Shown: piece after piece, positions 8,339-15,463 of the stretch | Numbering within the stretch: the stretch's first letter is position 1 | Layout: every line of letters starts with the position of its first letter | Source of the DNA: Bacteroidales bacterium | GTDB taxonomy: Bacteria; Bacteroidota; Bacteroidia; Bacteroidales; Tenuifilaceae | Reading direction: 5' to 3' | DNA: 64,000 nucleotides | Assembly: GCA_020636845.1 (NCBI GenBank) | Contig: JACJXD010000003.1 | Span: forward strand, 248,001 to 312,000 | Made by a program: the position numbers and the translations under genes | Notes under the pieces: model-generated | Told to the model about the DNA's origin: nothing | The model's database searches: none | What the model saw: only the letters and a program-made list of their open reading frames with translations

Positions 8339-9004
8339 TTAGGCAAGCAAACCGTAATTTTTAATTAACGATCTATAATCCGATTGTACATCGGAAGTAA
8401 GCGTACTATTTACAACTTTTATGTTATCCGCCTCCTTTAGTATAACCGGAGAAAAATTCCAAATCAACCTCAGGGAAGTATTAAAAACCTCGTCCTCCAC
8501 CTCTTTCATATTCATCTCCGGAACAGCAACTATTGCCAATGTTAAATTCATTCTACGAACAATATCGCCCAAATGCGAAAGGTCTAAAACCTTTACACCT
8601 AAAATATCAGGAGTTATTGTTGAAGAAGAATAAACGTCGAATGCTGCAACAATGCGTATTCTGCACTTTTTATAAGCATCGCAGTTTAATACCGATTGCG
8701 CCAATTTTCCGGTTCCAATTAAACATGCTTCGTCAACCCTATAGCAGCCTAATCGGTTAGAAAGTCCATAAATCAACGATTCAACCTCGTATATTTCCTT
8801 TACACCATCGGAAATACCAACATATAACAAATCGTTTTGCACTACCGAAGAATTGACTCCCTGCTGCTCAGCCAGCGAATGTACCGATACAACATCTTTC
8901 CCTTTTATAGCAAAAATTCGAAGACCTTTTACGTAGTTTTTCAATCGAGAAAGCATGGCAAAATCTAATTCTGCCAACACCTTATTTTTGTTATACTTTT
9001 CCAT
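8339..9004 (-). CDS. rex: Rex-family NADH-sensing transcriptional repressor, divergent
   Basis: This 221-residue protein has the two-domain Rex layout. A winged helix (about residues 12-80) is followed by a Rossmann NAD(H)-binding domain starting near GTGKLAQ (97-103). It then has the Rex-typical strand RIVAAFDVY, a 'VAVPE' segment, the NFSPV motif and a C-terminal helix. Rex binds operators when NADH/NAD+ is low and releases them when NADH builds up. The recognition helix reads SSVVQNDLLYVG, where typical Rex has a Lys-Asp-Leu-Ser-x-Phe-Gly pattern, so DNA specificity may differ. It sits between nfnAB and the hydrogenase operon, in the same direction as both. Rex-operator-like palindromes occur upstream of the sigma-54 activator gene. 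Confidence 0.82.
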   Translation of the reverse strand: MEKYNKNKVLAELDFAMLSRLKNYVKGLRIFAIKGKDVVSVHSLAEQQGVNSSVVQNDLLYVGISDGVKEIYEVESLIYGLSNRLGCYRVDEACLIGTGKLAQSVLNCDAYKKCRIRIVAAFDVYSSSTITPDILGVKVLDLSHLGDIVRRMNLTLAIVAVPEMNMKEVEDEVFNTSLRLIWNFSPVILKEADNIKVVNSTLTSDVQSDYRSLIKNYGLLA

Positions 9005-9048
9005 ACTGATGAAATTTTAAGTTAAAGGCCACCGAATAACATTTATCT

Positions 9049-10443
9049 CTAATTACAACTAATTCCTTTTAAATACTCGTCAATTGCCTTTGCAGCTTTT
9101 CGTCCCGCACTCATTGCCAAAATAACCGTTGCCGCACCTGTAACAGCATCACCACCGGCAAAAACGCCTTTACGATATGTTTCGCCCGAAGGATCGGATA
9201 GGGATATTCCTCCCCATTTTTCAACTTTTAACCCAGGAGTTGTTGACGAAATTAACGGGTTAGGCGATGTTCCCAAGGCCATTATTACCATATCGCAGGA
9301 AACATTGAAATTTGAATTTGGAATTTCAACAACGCTGTTTCGACCACCATCTTTCGAAGGCACCAACTCCATTTTAACACACTCGATGCCCTCTACCCAT
9401 CCTTTCGCGTTGCCAATAATCTGAACAGGATTGCTTAAATACTGAAACGCTATTCCTTCTTGTTGAGCATGAACAACCTCTTCTCTTCGAGCAGGAAGTT
9501 CTTTTTCCGAACGGCGATAAACTACAGTAACCTTTGCCCCTAACCTAACTGCACAGCGTGCCGCATCCATGGCAACATTTCCTCCACCTACAACTACAAC
9601 GTTTTTCCCCACATATACAGGAGTGTCGTAATCGCTGTCGAATGCCCTCATTAGGTTTACTCTGGTTAAAAACTCGTTAGCAGAAACCACGCCATTCAAA
9701 TTTTCTCCTGCAATGTGCATAAACTTAGGAAGTCCTGCTCCCGATCCGATAAAAACGGCACAATAACCTTCTTTTGCCATTAAATCGTCCACCGAAATTG
9801 TTCTGCCAATAACTACGTCGGGTTCAAAAACAACACCCATTTTTTCGAGGTTGCTAATCTCGTAGTTAACTATACTTTTAGGTAGCCTAAATTCCGGAAT
9901 ACCATATTCAAGAACTCCTCCGGGAACGTGTAAAGCTTCGAACACCGTAACATTGTAGCCGAATTTTGCCAAATCGGAAGCGCAAGACAAGCCTGCAGGA
10001 CCCGAACCCACTACAGCAACTTTTTTGTTATTCGAAACAGTAGTCTTATTTACAATAAGCCCTTTTTCCCTTGACCAATCGGCAACAAATCGCTCCAATT
10101 TTCCAATTGCAATAGGCTGTCCTTTTATTCCTCTAATACATGAACCTTCGCATTGCGATTCCTGCGGGCAAACCCTTCCGCAAATTGCAGGTAAACTAGA
10201 ATCCTCATGGATTACCTGTGCCGCCCCTAAAAAATCGGCATCTTTAACATGTTTAATAAACTGGGGAATTTTAACCGAAACCGGACATGCTGCAACACAT
10301 CTAGGATTTTTACATTCCAAGCATCTCGATGCTTCGGCAATTGCTTCCTCCTCGTTATACCCCATGGCAACCTCTTTAAAGTTTTTTACTCGCAATTCAG
10401 GTGCCTGTTCTTTTGCCGCTACTCTACTCTTTGCATCAGCCAT
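9049..10443 (-). CDS. nfnB: NfnB: NADPH-binding subunit of ferredoxin:NADP oxidoreductase (GltD-like)
   Basis: A 464-residue protein of the glutamate-synthase small-subunit family. The N-terminal domain carries two [4Fe-4S] clusters (CLECKNPRCVAACP, then CGRVCPQESQCEGSC). An FAD Rossmann motif (VVGSGPAGLSCASDLA) and an NADPH Rossmann motif (VVGGGNVAMDAARCAV) follow. Its stop-to-start overlap with the upstream FAD/NAD subunit (TAATG) shows they form a pair. Together they match NfnAB, which couples NADH and reduced ferredoxin to NADP+ by electron bifurcation or confurcation in the cytoplasm. The gene alone could be read as GltD, but no GltB is present and the NfnA partner settles the call. The hydrogenase and alcohol dehydrogenase next door fit a role in balancing ferredoxin, NADH and NADPH. 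Confidence 0.9.
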   Translation of the reverse strand: MADAKSRVAAKEQAPELRVKNFKEVAMGYNEEEAIAEASRCLECKNPRCVAACPVSVKIPQFIKHVKDADFLGAAQVIHEDSSLPAICGRVCPQESQCEGSCIRGIKGQPIAIGKLERFVADWSREKGLIVNKTTVSNNKKVAVVGSGPAGLSCASDLAKFGYNVTVFEALHVPGGVLEYGIPEFRLPKSIVNYEISNLEKMGVVFEPDVVIGRTISVDDLMAKEGYCAVFIGSGAGLPKFMHIAGENLNGVVSANEFLTRVNLMRAFDSDYDTPVYVGKNVVVVGGGNVAMDAARCAVRLGAKVTVVYRRSEKELPARREEVVHAQQEGIAFQYLSNPVQIIGNAKGWVEGIECVKMELVPSKDGGRNSVVEIPNSNFNVSCDMVIMALGTSPNPLISSTTPGLKVEKWGGISLSDPSGETYRKGVFAGGDAVTGAATVILAMSAGRKAAKAIDEYLKGISCN

Positions 10444-11321
10444 TATGCATACCTCCCAATTCTACATTGATGATTTTTTTCTTCTTCCTCCTTGAGTTTT
10501 TTACCCTCTTCGGTCTTGTACATGTTTAACCTGCACATAGCCTCATCAAAATCGACTAAATGAGCATCGAACTCCGGCCCATCAACACAGGTAAACTTAG
10601 TAACTCCACCAACAGAAACTCTACAAGCGCCACACATCCCGGTACCATCAACCATTAAAGTGTTTAAACTAGCTATAGTTTTAATTCCATACTTTTTTGT
10701 ACACAATGCCACAAACTTCATCATTACCATTGGGCCAATGGTTACAACGTTATCGTATATTTTACCATTACTGGTTATTAGATAATTAAGAACATCTGTA
10801 ACCAAGCCTTTATGACCCTCGCTTCCATCGTCCGTGGCAACGTATAAATTGTTACAGGTCTTCTTAATTTCTTCTTTCAATATTAAAAGTTCGGTATTCC
10901 GTGCGCCAAGTATAACGTCAACACTAGCACCTTTGCCATATAAATACTTTACCTGTGGGTAAATTGGAGCAGCCCCAACTCCCCCTGCAACAAAAAGGAA
11001 ACGTTGACTTTTTAAAGTAGAGTCATCCAAATGCAAAAACTCCGAAGGATTACCCAATGGGCCAACTACATCAACATAAAAATCGCCAACTTCGGCATTG
11101 CATATTAACTTGGTGCTGACACCCAATTCCTGAACCACAATGGTAACCGTTCCCAACTCTTTATTGTAATCTGCAATTGTTAAAGGAATTCGTTCCCCAT
11201 GATCTCGAGCCCTTACAATTACAAACTGACCAGGTTTAGCGGCATTTGCTACACGGGGTGCCTCTACTTCAAAAAGAAAAACGGACGGAGCAAGTACTTG
11301 TTTTTTTACTATCTTAAACAT
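10443..11321 (-). CDS. nfnA: NfnA: FAD/[2Fe-2S] subunit of ferredoxin:NADP oxidoreductase
   Basis: A 292-residue protein of the ferredoxin-NADP reductase / dihydroorotate dehydrogenase electron-transfer family. It shows the FAD-binding RIPLTIADY motif, an NAD-binding segment (FVAGGVGAAPIYP) and a C-terminal [2Fe-2S] site with three cysteines and a preceding aspartate (DGTGMCGAC, then FTCVDGP). The known NfnA cluster is reported to use one Asp and three Cys, and this pattern agrees. The gene overlaps nfnB by one base. A hairpin separates it from the alcohol dehydrogenase upstream, so nfnAB may start its own transcript. A lone call of PyrK or SudB would be the alternative, but NfnB directly follows. 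Confidence 0.9.
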   Translation of the reverse strand: MFKIVKKQVLAPSVFLFEVEAPRVANAAKPGQFVIVRARDHGERIPLTIADYNKELGTVTIVVQELGVSTKLICNAEVGDFYVDVVGPLGNPSEFLHLDDSTLKSQRFLFVAGGVGAAPIYPQVKYLYGKGASVDVILGARNTELLILKEEIKKTCNNLYVATDDGSEGHKGLVTDVLNYLITSNGKIYDNVVTIGPMVMMKFVALCTKKYGIKTIASLNTLMVDGTGMCGACRVSVGGVTKFTCVDGPEFDAHLVDFDEAMCRLNMYKTEEGKKLKEEEEKNHQCRIGRYA

Positions 11322-11336
11322 ATCAATATATTTTTA

Positions 11337-11360
11337 AAGGGAGAGGGTACCCCCTCCCTT
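11337..11360 (-). terminator. Hairpin between the alcohol dehydrogenase and nfnA
   Basis: A symmetrical inverted repeat, AAGGGAG-x-GGGTACCC-x-CTCCCTT, lies in the 51-base gap and is followed on the minus strand by TTT and an A-rich stretch. It probably ends the alcohol dehydrogenase transcript, though the T-tract is short. Confidence 0.55.
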
Positions 11361-11372
11361 ATAATTTATTAC

Positions 11373-12539
11373 TTAGAAATCCACGCGATTACCGTAGTAA
11401 ATAGCCTGTAACAGTTTCTTAAAATCCGATGCTGTTGTTGGGCGTGGGTTGCATCCCGTACAAGCATCTTCAACTGCATTATTGGCTATTCTATCGAGAT
11501 TTTTAGTAAAATCGTCTTCCGCAATACCGTACTCTTTTAAAGTTGAAGGAATTTCCATTGTTTTATTCAACTTATTTAATAACTGTAAGTACGACTCTAC
11601 TAACTCGCTGGTATTTTTACCGGGTAAATGAATGTGCTTGGCAATTTCGGCATACCTTTCGGCACAAGCCTTTTGGTTATACTGAATTACGTAAGGCAAA
11701 TAAATTGCATTTGCACATCCGTGAGGAATGTGAAATATTGCACCTGTTTTATGAGCCAAACTATGGGTAATCCCCAACAATGCATTCGAAAAAGCCATTC
11801 CTGCTAAACATTGAGCAATGTGCATTTTGTCGCGTGCTTCTTTATCGCCATTGTACGATGCAACTAAGTTTTTAACTATCATTTCGATAGCCTTAAGAGC
11901 CAAAGGGTCCGAAAAATCGCTACGCGCCGAAGCCACATAAGCCTCGGTTGCGTGAGTTAACGCATCCATTCCCGTATGTGCCGTTAACTTCTTAGGCATT
12001 GTTTCCGCTAGTGCCGGATCCAAAATGGCAATATCCGGAGTTATTTCGAAATCAGCCAAAGGATACTTAATACCTTTTGCATAATCGGTAATTACCGAAA
12101 AAGCCGTTACCTCTGTGGCCGTGCCACTTGTAGAAGGAATTGCTATAAACCTTGCCTTGTTTCTTAAGTGAGGAATGTTAAACGGCTTTGCAACTTCTTC
12201 GAATTTTGCTTCGGGATGTTCGTAGAATATCCACATTGCCTTAGCTGCATCAATAGGAGAACCTCCACCAATTGAAACAATCCAATCGGGCTTAAACTCC
12301 GACATTACTGCTGCCCCTTTCATTACTGTTTCTACCGAAGGATCGGGTTCTACACCTTCAATCAACTTAACTTCCAATCCTGCTTCTTTAAGGTTGTTCT
12401 CAACCGTATCAAGAAAGCCAAAACGCTTCATCGATCCACCACCAACAACAACAATTGCCCTTTGACCTTTAATTGATTTTAAAACATCAAGGGAACCTTT
12501 CCCAAAATAAATGTCCCTAGGTAATGTAAAACGTGCCAT
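11373..12539 (-). CDS. Iron-containing alcohol dehydrogenase (group III)
   Basis: A 388-residue NAD(P)-dependent alcohol dehydrogenase. The dinucleotide region shows GGGSPIDAAK near residue 96. The Fe(II) ligands are supplied by the DALTHATEAY, HSLAHKTGA and IPHGCANA segments, as in the butanol/ethanol dehydrogenase group. It would reduce aldehydes to alcohols in fermentation, or the reverse. I chose the ATG at 12539 (MARFTLP) because homologues start close to this point; an ATG 24 bases further upstream is in frame. A sigma-54-like promoter and a palindrome lie upstream, and the next gene upstream encodes a sigma-54 activator. It is therefore probably induced separately from nfnAB. Confidence 0.92.
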   Translation of the reverse strand: MARFTLPRDIYFGKGSLDVLKSIKGQRAIVVVGGGSMKRFGFLDTVENNLKEAGLEVKLIEGVEPDPSVETVMKGAAVMSEFKPDWIVSIGGGSPIDAAKAMWIFYEHPEAKFEEVAKPFNIPHLRNKARFIAIPSTSGTATEVTAFSVITDYAKGIKYPLADFEITPDIAILDPALAETMPKKLTAHTGMDALTHATEAYVASARSDFSDPLALKAIEMIVKNLVASYNGDKEARDKMHIAQCLAGMAFSNALLGITHSLAHKTGAIFHIPHGCANAIYLPYVIQYNQKACAERYAEIAKHIHLPGKNTSELVESYLQLLNKLNKTMEIPSTLKEYGIAEDDFTKNLDRIANNAVEDACTGCNPRPTTASDFKKLLQAIYYGNRVDF

Positions 12540-12599
12540 AATTTTAAATTTTAAATTAAACAATCACTGTTAATCTTCTAACAAATCGAAAAAGAAGAA

Positions 12600-12614
12600 A
12601 CAACAGACATGCCA
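12600..12614 (-). promoter_or_regulatory. Sigma-54 (-24/-12) promoter of the alcohol dehydrogenase gene
   Basis: The minus strand reads TGGCATGTCTGTTGT, which matches the consensus TGGCACG-N4-TTGC at 9 of 11 defined positions. The GG at -24 is intact, ten bases separate it from the -12 element, and the -12 element is GT in place of GC. The start codon is about 60 bases downstream. The gene upstream codes for a sigma-54-dependent activator, which supports the call. Confidence 0.6.
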
Positions 12615-12679
12615 AAAATCATAACACATTTATTATAAATAAATTACAAACAATCAACAATTTCTTAAAACTTAAATAC

Positions 12680-12694
12680 GTCCTATATCAGGAC
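12680..12694. promoter_or_regulatory. Candidate upstream activator site
   Basis: A perfect inverted repeat GTCCT-N5-AGGAC lies about 70 bases upstream of the -24 box. A second AGGACA half-site is found at 12724-12729, 34 bases further (about three helical turns). The position suits an enhancer site for the adjacent sigma-54 activator. The link is inferred from position only. Confidence 0.45.
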
Positions 12695-12908
12695 AGTTAA
12701 CGAGATTAAACATGCTTATTTATAGGACAATGTTTAAAAACCTAACACTACATCAAAAAATGTTACTAAAAAATGGCACGAAGGTGCAATTTTGTTCCGA
12801 AATTACCAATACAATCGATACTGATAATACCATAATTAGTAAAAATGATACTATTTTGAGTAAACACTAAAACAAACAACCCTTTTTATCCAATTTTACA
12901 GACTATAA
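12695..12908. other. Intergenic stretch between the alcohol dehydrogenase and its regulator
   Basis: No gene is seen. It holds the AGGACA half-site at 12724-12729 and a short inverted repeat, GCAC-GAAG-GTGC, near 12777-12788. The rest is AT-rich. Confidence 0.6.
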
Positions 12909-12936
12909 AAAAAGTAAGGCCAAAACCTTACTTTTT
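12909..12936 (-). terminator. Terminator of the sigma-54 activator gene
   Basis: An 11-bp stem (AAAAAGTAAGG / CCTTACTTTTT) with a 6-base loop (CCAAAA), followed by T residues on either strand, lies about 115 bases after the activator's stop codon. Confidence 0.75.
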
Positions 12937-13053
12937 CATCATAATGAAATTTATTTTCAATGGTATAATAGAACCCTCATGTTGCTGATTACTTGCTGTA
13001 TTTGTGTTTTTCGCAATATATGGATTTCATACTCAAACACTAGCAATAAATGA

Positions 13054-14946
13054 CTACTTATACTCTATGTCGTATTTTTTACATTTTAAATACAGCGTAT
13101 TCCTACTTATTTCCAATATACGAGCAACTTTCGACATGTTACCCTTACATAAATCCATAGTCTTACGAATTGTATCCCTTTCAATTTCAGAAAGCGATTT
13201 AAGGCTAACCCGTTCCGTATCCTTTACAGGTTTATATAAGTATTTAATTCTGAACTCTTGCTCATCCTTAACATCAAGTAATATTTTACCGTTTAAGTTT
13301 ATCGTTTTTTCAATAAAGTTTTCAAGTTCACGAATATTTCCAGGCCAATCGTACCGAAGTAACATTTGGTATGTTTCTGGCTCAAGGTTAGGAACATCCT
13401 TATTAAGCTTAATAGCCTTAAGGTTCATAAAATACTTTATCAACAAGGGAATATCCTCCCGTCTCTCCCGTAAAGCCGGAATTTTTAAAGGAATAACACT
13501 TAGCCTGTAATACAAATCGAGCCTAAACTTATTTTGATCGACCAATTCCTTCAAATCCTTATTTGTTGCTGCAATTATTCTTACATCCAATTTTATGGGA
13601 GAACTCCCTCCAACACGCGTAATTTCACCTTCCTGTAATGCTCTTAGTAATTTAACCTGCATTTCGAGAGGCATTTCTCCAACCTCATCAAGAAATAGCG
13701 TGCCTCCATTGGCAAGTTCAAATTTACCAGGCCTTCCACCCTTTTTGGCTCCAGTAAAAGCGCCATCCTCATAACCAAACAGTTCGCTTTCGAACAGGGT
13801 TTCCGGAATAGCGCCACAATTAACAGCCACAAAACCCGCATCGTGCCTCGAACTTGCATTGTGAATAGCCTGGGCAAATACCTCTTTCCCTGTTCCACTC
13901 TCGCCTGTAATAAGTATTGTTGAAGGACTATTAGCCACCTGCTTTGCAAAATCCACTACACTTAGCAAAGAACTACTTCTACCTATAATATCATCGAAAA
14001 CATAGTGAGCACTCATTCCCGTATATTTACTCACAATTTTATATACACGCTTCATGTCCCTAAAAGTCAAAACACAACCGTGTACATTGAAATCGTCCAT
14101 AACTATGGGCATGGCATTCATCATATAAGTTCCTTTAAGCGGAATGTTCTCAACGGAAACCTCCTCGTCCAACATTTTTTCCGAACGACTTATAGTTCTC
14201 CAAATTACATCCCACTTACCAAGATAATTGCTAATATTTTTGTTTAGGATATCCTTTTTATCGATGCCAAATAAGTAACATGCCGTATTGTTCACCCTTT
14301 TTATAATGCCGTCGGTATCAACCGAAAAAATGGCAAACGACATACTATTAATTATGGCATCAAGGTAACTCGATGTTTCGTTCAATTCGGCATTCAATAC
14401 CGAATTTTTTAGTTGATGTTCTATTGATTTTACTGCAGCAACAACAAGCCCTAACGTATGCGGATGAACCAAGCTGCTTTTACCGGTCAAATTTAGGACA
14501 CCTATTACCTTTCCATCATTATCATGAATTGGCGCCGAAGAACAAGTCCACCTATAATATGCATTTAGAAAATGTTCCTGTGCCGTTACCTGAATCGGCC
14601 TGTTTTCCATAATGGCAATACCCATAGCGTTTGTTCCAACACTATCTTCTGCCATATACGCCCCCGGAACCATGTTTAGTACAGTAGCATCCCTAACCGT
14701 CTCCTTGTCGCCTACTAAATTTAGGATACAACCATTCCCATCGGTAAGAATAATTACAAAACCAGATCCTTTTACAATGTCGTATAAATCCTCAATAAAA
14801 GGCAATGTTGCCTTAACCAACTTTCGATTCTTTTCCAACAATACAGAAAACTTTTCCTCCGAAAGAATCCTTTTAGGAAATAACAAGTCGTGCTCAATCC
14901 CAAAACCTGTACTTCTCGAATGCGACCTTGCAATAATATCATCCAT
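13054..14946 (-). CDS. Sigma-54-dependent activator, AcoR type (GAF-PAS-AAA+-Fis)
   Basis: A 630-residue enhancer-binding protein. A GAF-like sensor region spans about residues 55-185, a PAS domain about 190-300, and the AAA+ domain about 318-545 with Walker A GESGTGKE and the sigma-54 contact loop GAFTGA. A Fis-type helix-turn-helix is at the C-terminus (about 588-630, GNMSKVARILEISRNTLY). No response-regulator receiver domain is present, so the signal is probably a small molecule sensed by GAF or PAS, as in the acetoin and dihydroxyacetone regulators AcoR and DhaR. The next gene in the same direction is an iron alcohol dehydrogenase with a sigma-54-like promoter, the likely target. Two palindromes overlap its own promoter region. 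Confidence 0.92.
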   Translation of the reverse strand: MDDIIARSHSRSTGFGIEHDLLFPKRILSEEKFSVLLEKNRKLVKATLPFIEDLYDIVKGSGFVIILTDGNGCILNLVGDKETVRDATVLNMVPGAYMAEDSVGTNAMGIAIMENRPIQVTAQEHFLNAYYRWTCSSAPIHDNDGKVIGVLNLTGKSSLVHPHTLGLVVAAVKSIEHQLKNSVLNAELNETSSYLDAIINSMSFAIFSVDTDGIIKRVNNTACYLFGIDKKDILNKNISNYLGKWDVIWRTISRSEKMLDEEVSVENIPLKGTYMMNAMPIVMDDFNVHGCVLTFRDMKRVYKIVSKYTGMSAHYVFDDIIGRSSSLLSVVDFAKQVANSPSTILITGESGTGKEVFAQAIHNASSRHDAGFVAVNCGAIPETLFESELFGYEDGAFTGAKKGGRPGKFELANGGTLFLDEVGEMPLEMQVKLLRALQEGEITRVGGSSPIKLDVRIIAATNKDLKELVDQNKFRLDLYYRLSVIPLKIPALRERREDIPLLIKYFMNLKAIKLNKDVPNLEPETYQMLLRYDWPGNIRELENFIEKTINLNGKILLDVKDEQEFRIKYLYKPVKDTERVSLKSLSEIERDTIRKTMDLCKGNMSKVARILEISRNTLYLKCKKYDIEYK

Positions 14947-14950
14947 AACA

Positions 14951-14972
14951 TTGTGTTATTTTTATAACACAA
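14951..14972. promoter_or_regulatory. Operator palindrome 1 upstream of the sigma-54 activator (Rex-like)
   Basis: A perfect 22-bp palindrome, TTGTGTTAT-N4-ATAACACAA, starts 5 bases before the activator's start codon. Its core TGTTA-N6-TAACA is shared with palindrome 2. A -7-like TATATTTG (minus strand, 14970-14977) overlaps its edge, so a bound repressor would cover the start of transcription. A CRP/FNR-family site is the alternative reading. Confidence 0.55.
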
Positions 14973-14993
14973 ATATACGAACAATAATTATAA

Positions 14994-15011
14994 TTGTTAT
15001 TGAATTAACAA
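14994..15011. promoter_or_regulatory. Operator palindrome 2 upstream of the sigma-54 activator (Rex-like)
   Basis: The sequence TTGTTATTGAATTAACAA matches the Rex operator form TTGTTAA-N4-TTAACAA, as known from Clostridia, at 13 of 14 positions. It lies 41 bp centre to centre from palindrome 1 (about four helical turns), near the -33 region of the putative activator promoter. A Rex-family gene is in the same window at 8339-9004. Confidence 0.6.
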
Positions 15012-15035
15012 TATTATTTAAGTGATATTTAACAA

Positions 15036-15353
15036 CTATGCTTCACCGCCCTTTCCTCCAAAGTTTATAGGAAATGGAGGCATACCTTCCGTGCCTTCGG
15101 GAAGTTTTATTGCTCCATTGTTGGCTTCAAATTTTTTGATATTGTCTTGCAATGCAAGCAACAACCTTTTTGCATGATCTGGAGTTAGAATAACCCTTGT
15201 TTTAACTTGTGCCTTGGGAATTCCCGGCATTATTCTTACAAAATCAACAATAAACTCGGATGTAGAATGAGTTATTACAGCAAGGTTAGAGTAAATACCC
15301 TGAGCGATTTCATCGCTTATTTCAATGTTAATTGGATTAGTTTTTTCCGACAT
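15036..15353 (-). CDS. DUF3467 family protein
   Basis: A 105-residue acidic protein that I recognise as DUF3467 from the segments VITHSTSEFIVDFVRIMPG and VILTPDHAKRLLLALQDN. The tail is Gly/Pro rich. The function is unknown. The gene lies directly behind rpoC, a neighbourhood that is common in Bacteroidota and hints at a role linked to transcription or to the rpoC transcript. A strong hairpin stands between the two genes, so it depends on read-through or an unseen promoter. Confidence 0.85.
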   Translation of the reverse strand: MSEKTNPINIEISDEIAQGIYSNLAVITHSTSEFIVDFVRIMPGIPKAQVKTRVILTPDHAKRLLLALQDNIKKFEANNGAIKLPEGTEGMPPFPINFGGKGGEA

Positions 15354-15405
15354 GGCTTAACTATTTTTTATTAAATGTTGCAATTTAATCAAATTTGAAG
15401 TAGAT

Positions 15406-15435
15406 AAAAAATAAGGGCGGTTAAACCGCCCTTAT
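15406..15435 (-). terminator. Terminator of the rpoBC operon
   Basis: A GC-rich stem, ATAAGGGCGG / CCGCCCTTAT, with a 5-base loop is followed by a long T-tract on the minus strand, 29 bases after the rpoC stop codon. This is a strong intrinsic terminator. Confidence 0.85.
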
Positions 15436-15463
15436 CACTTATATTCATATTGAACAATCAAAA

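Noticed and set aside
10025..10495. 156-codon plus-strand frame
   Set aside because: It is antisense to nfnB, whose cluster and FAD motifs are intact.
12774..12788. TGGCACGAAGGTGCA on the plus strand as a sigma-54 promoter
   Set aside because: GG and GC are 9, not 10, bases apart, and no plus-strand gene follows.
13004..13510. 168-codon plus-strand frame
   Set aside because: It is antisense to the AAA+ and Fis domains of the sigma-54 activator and has no motif of its own.
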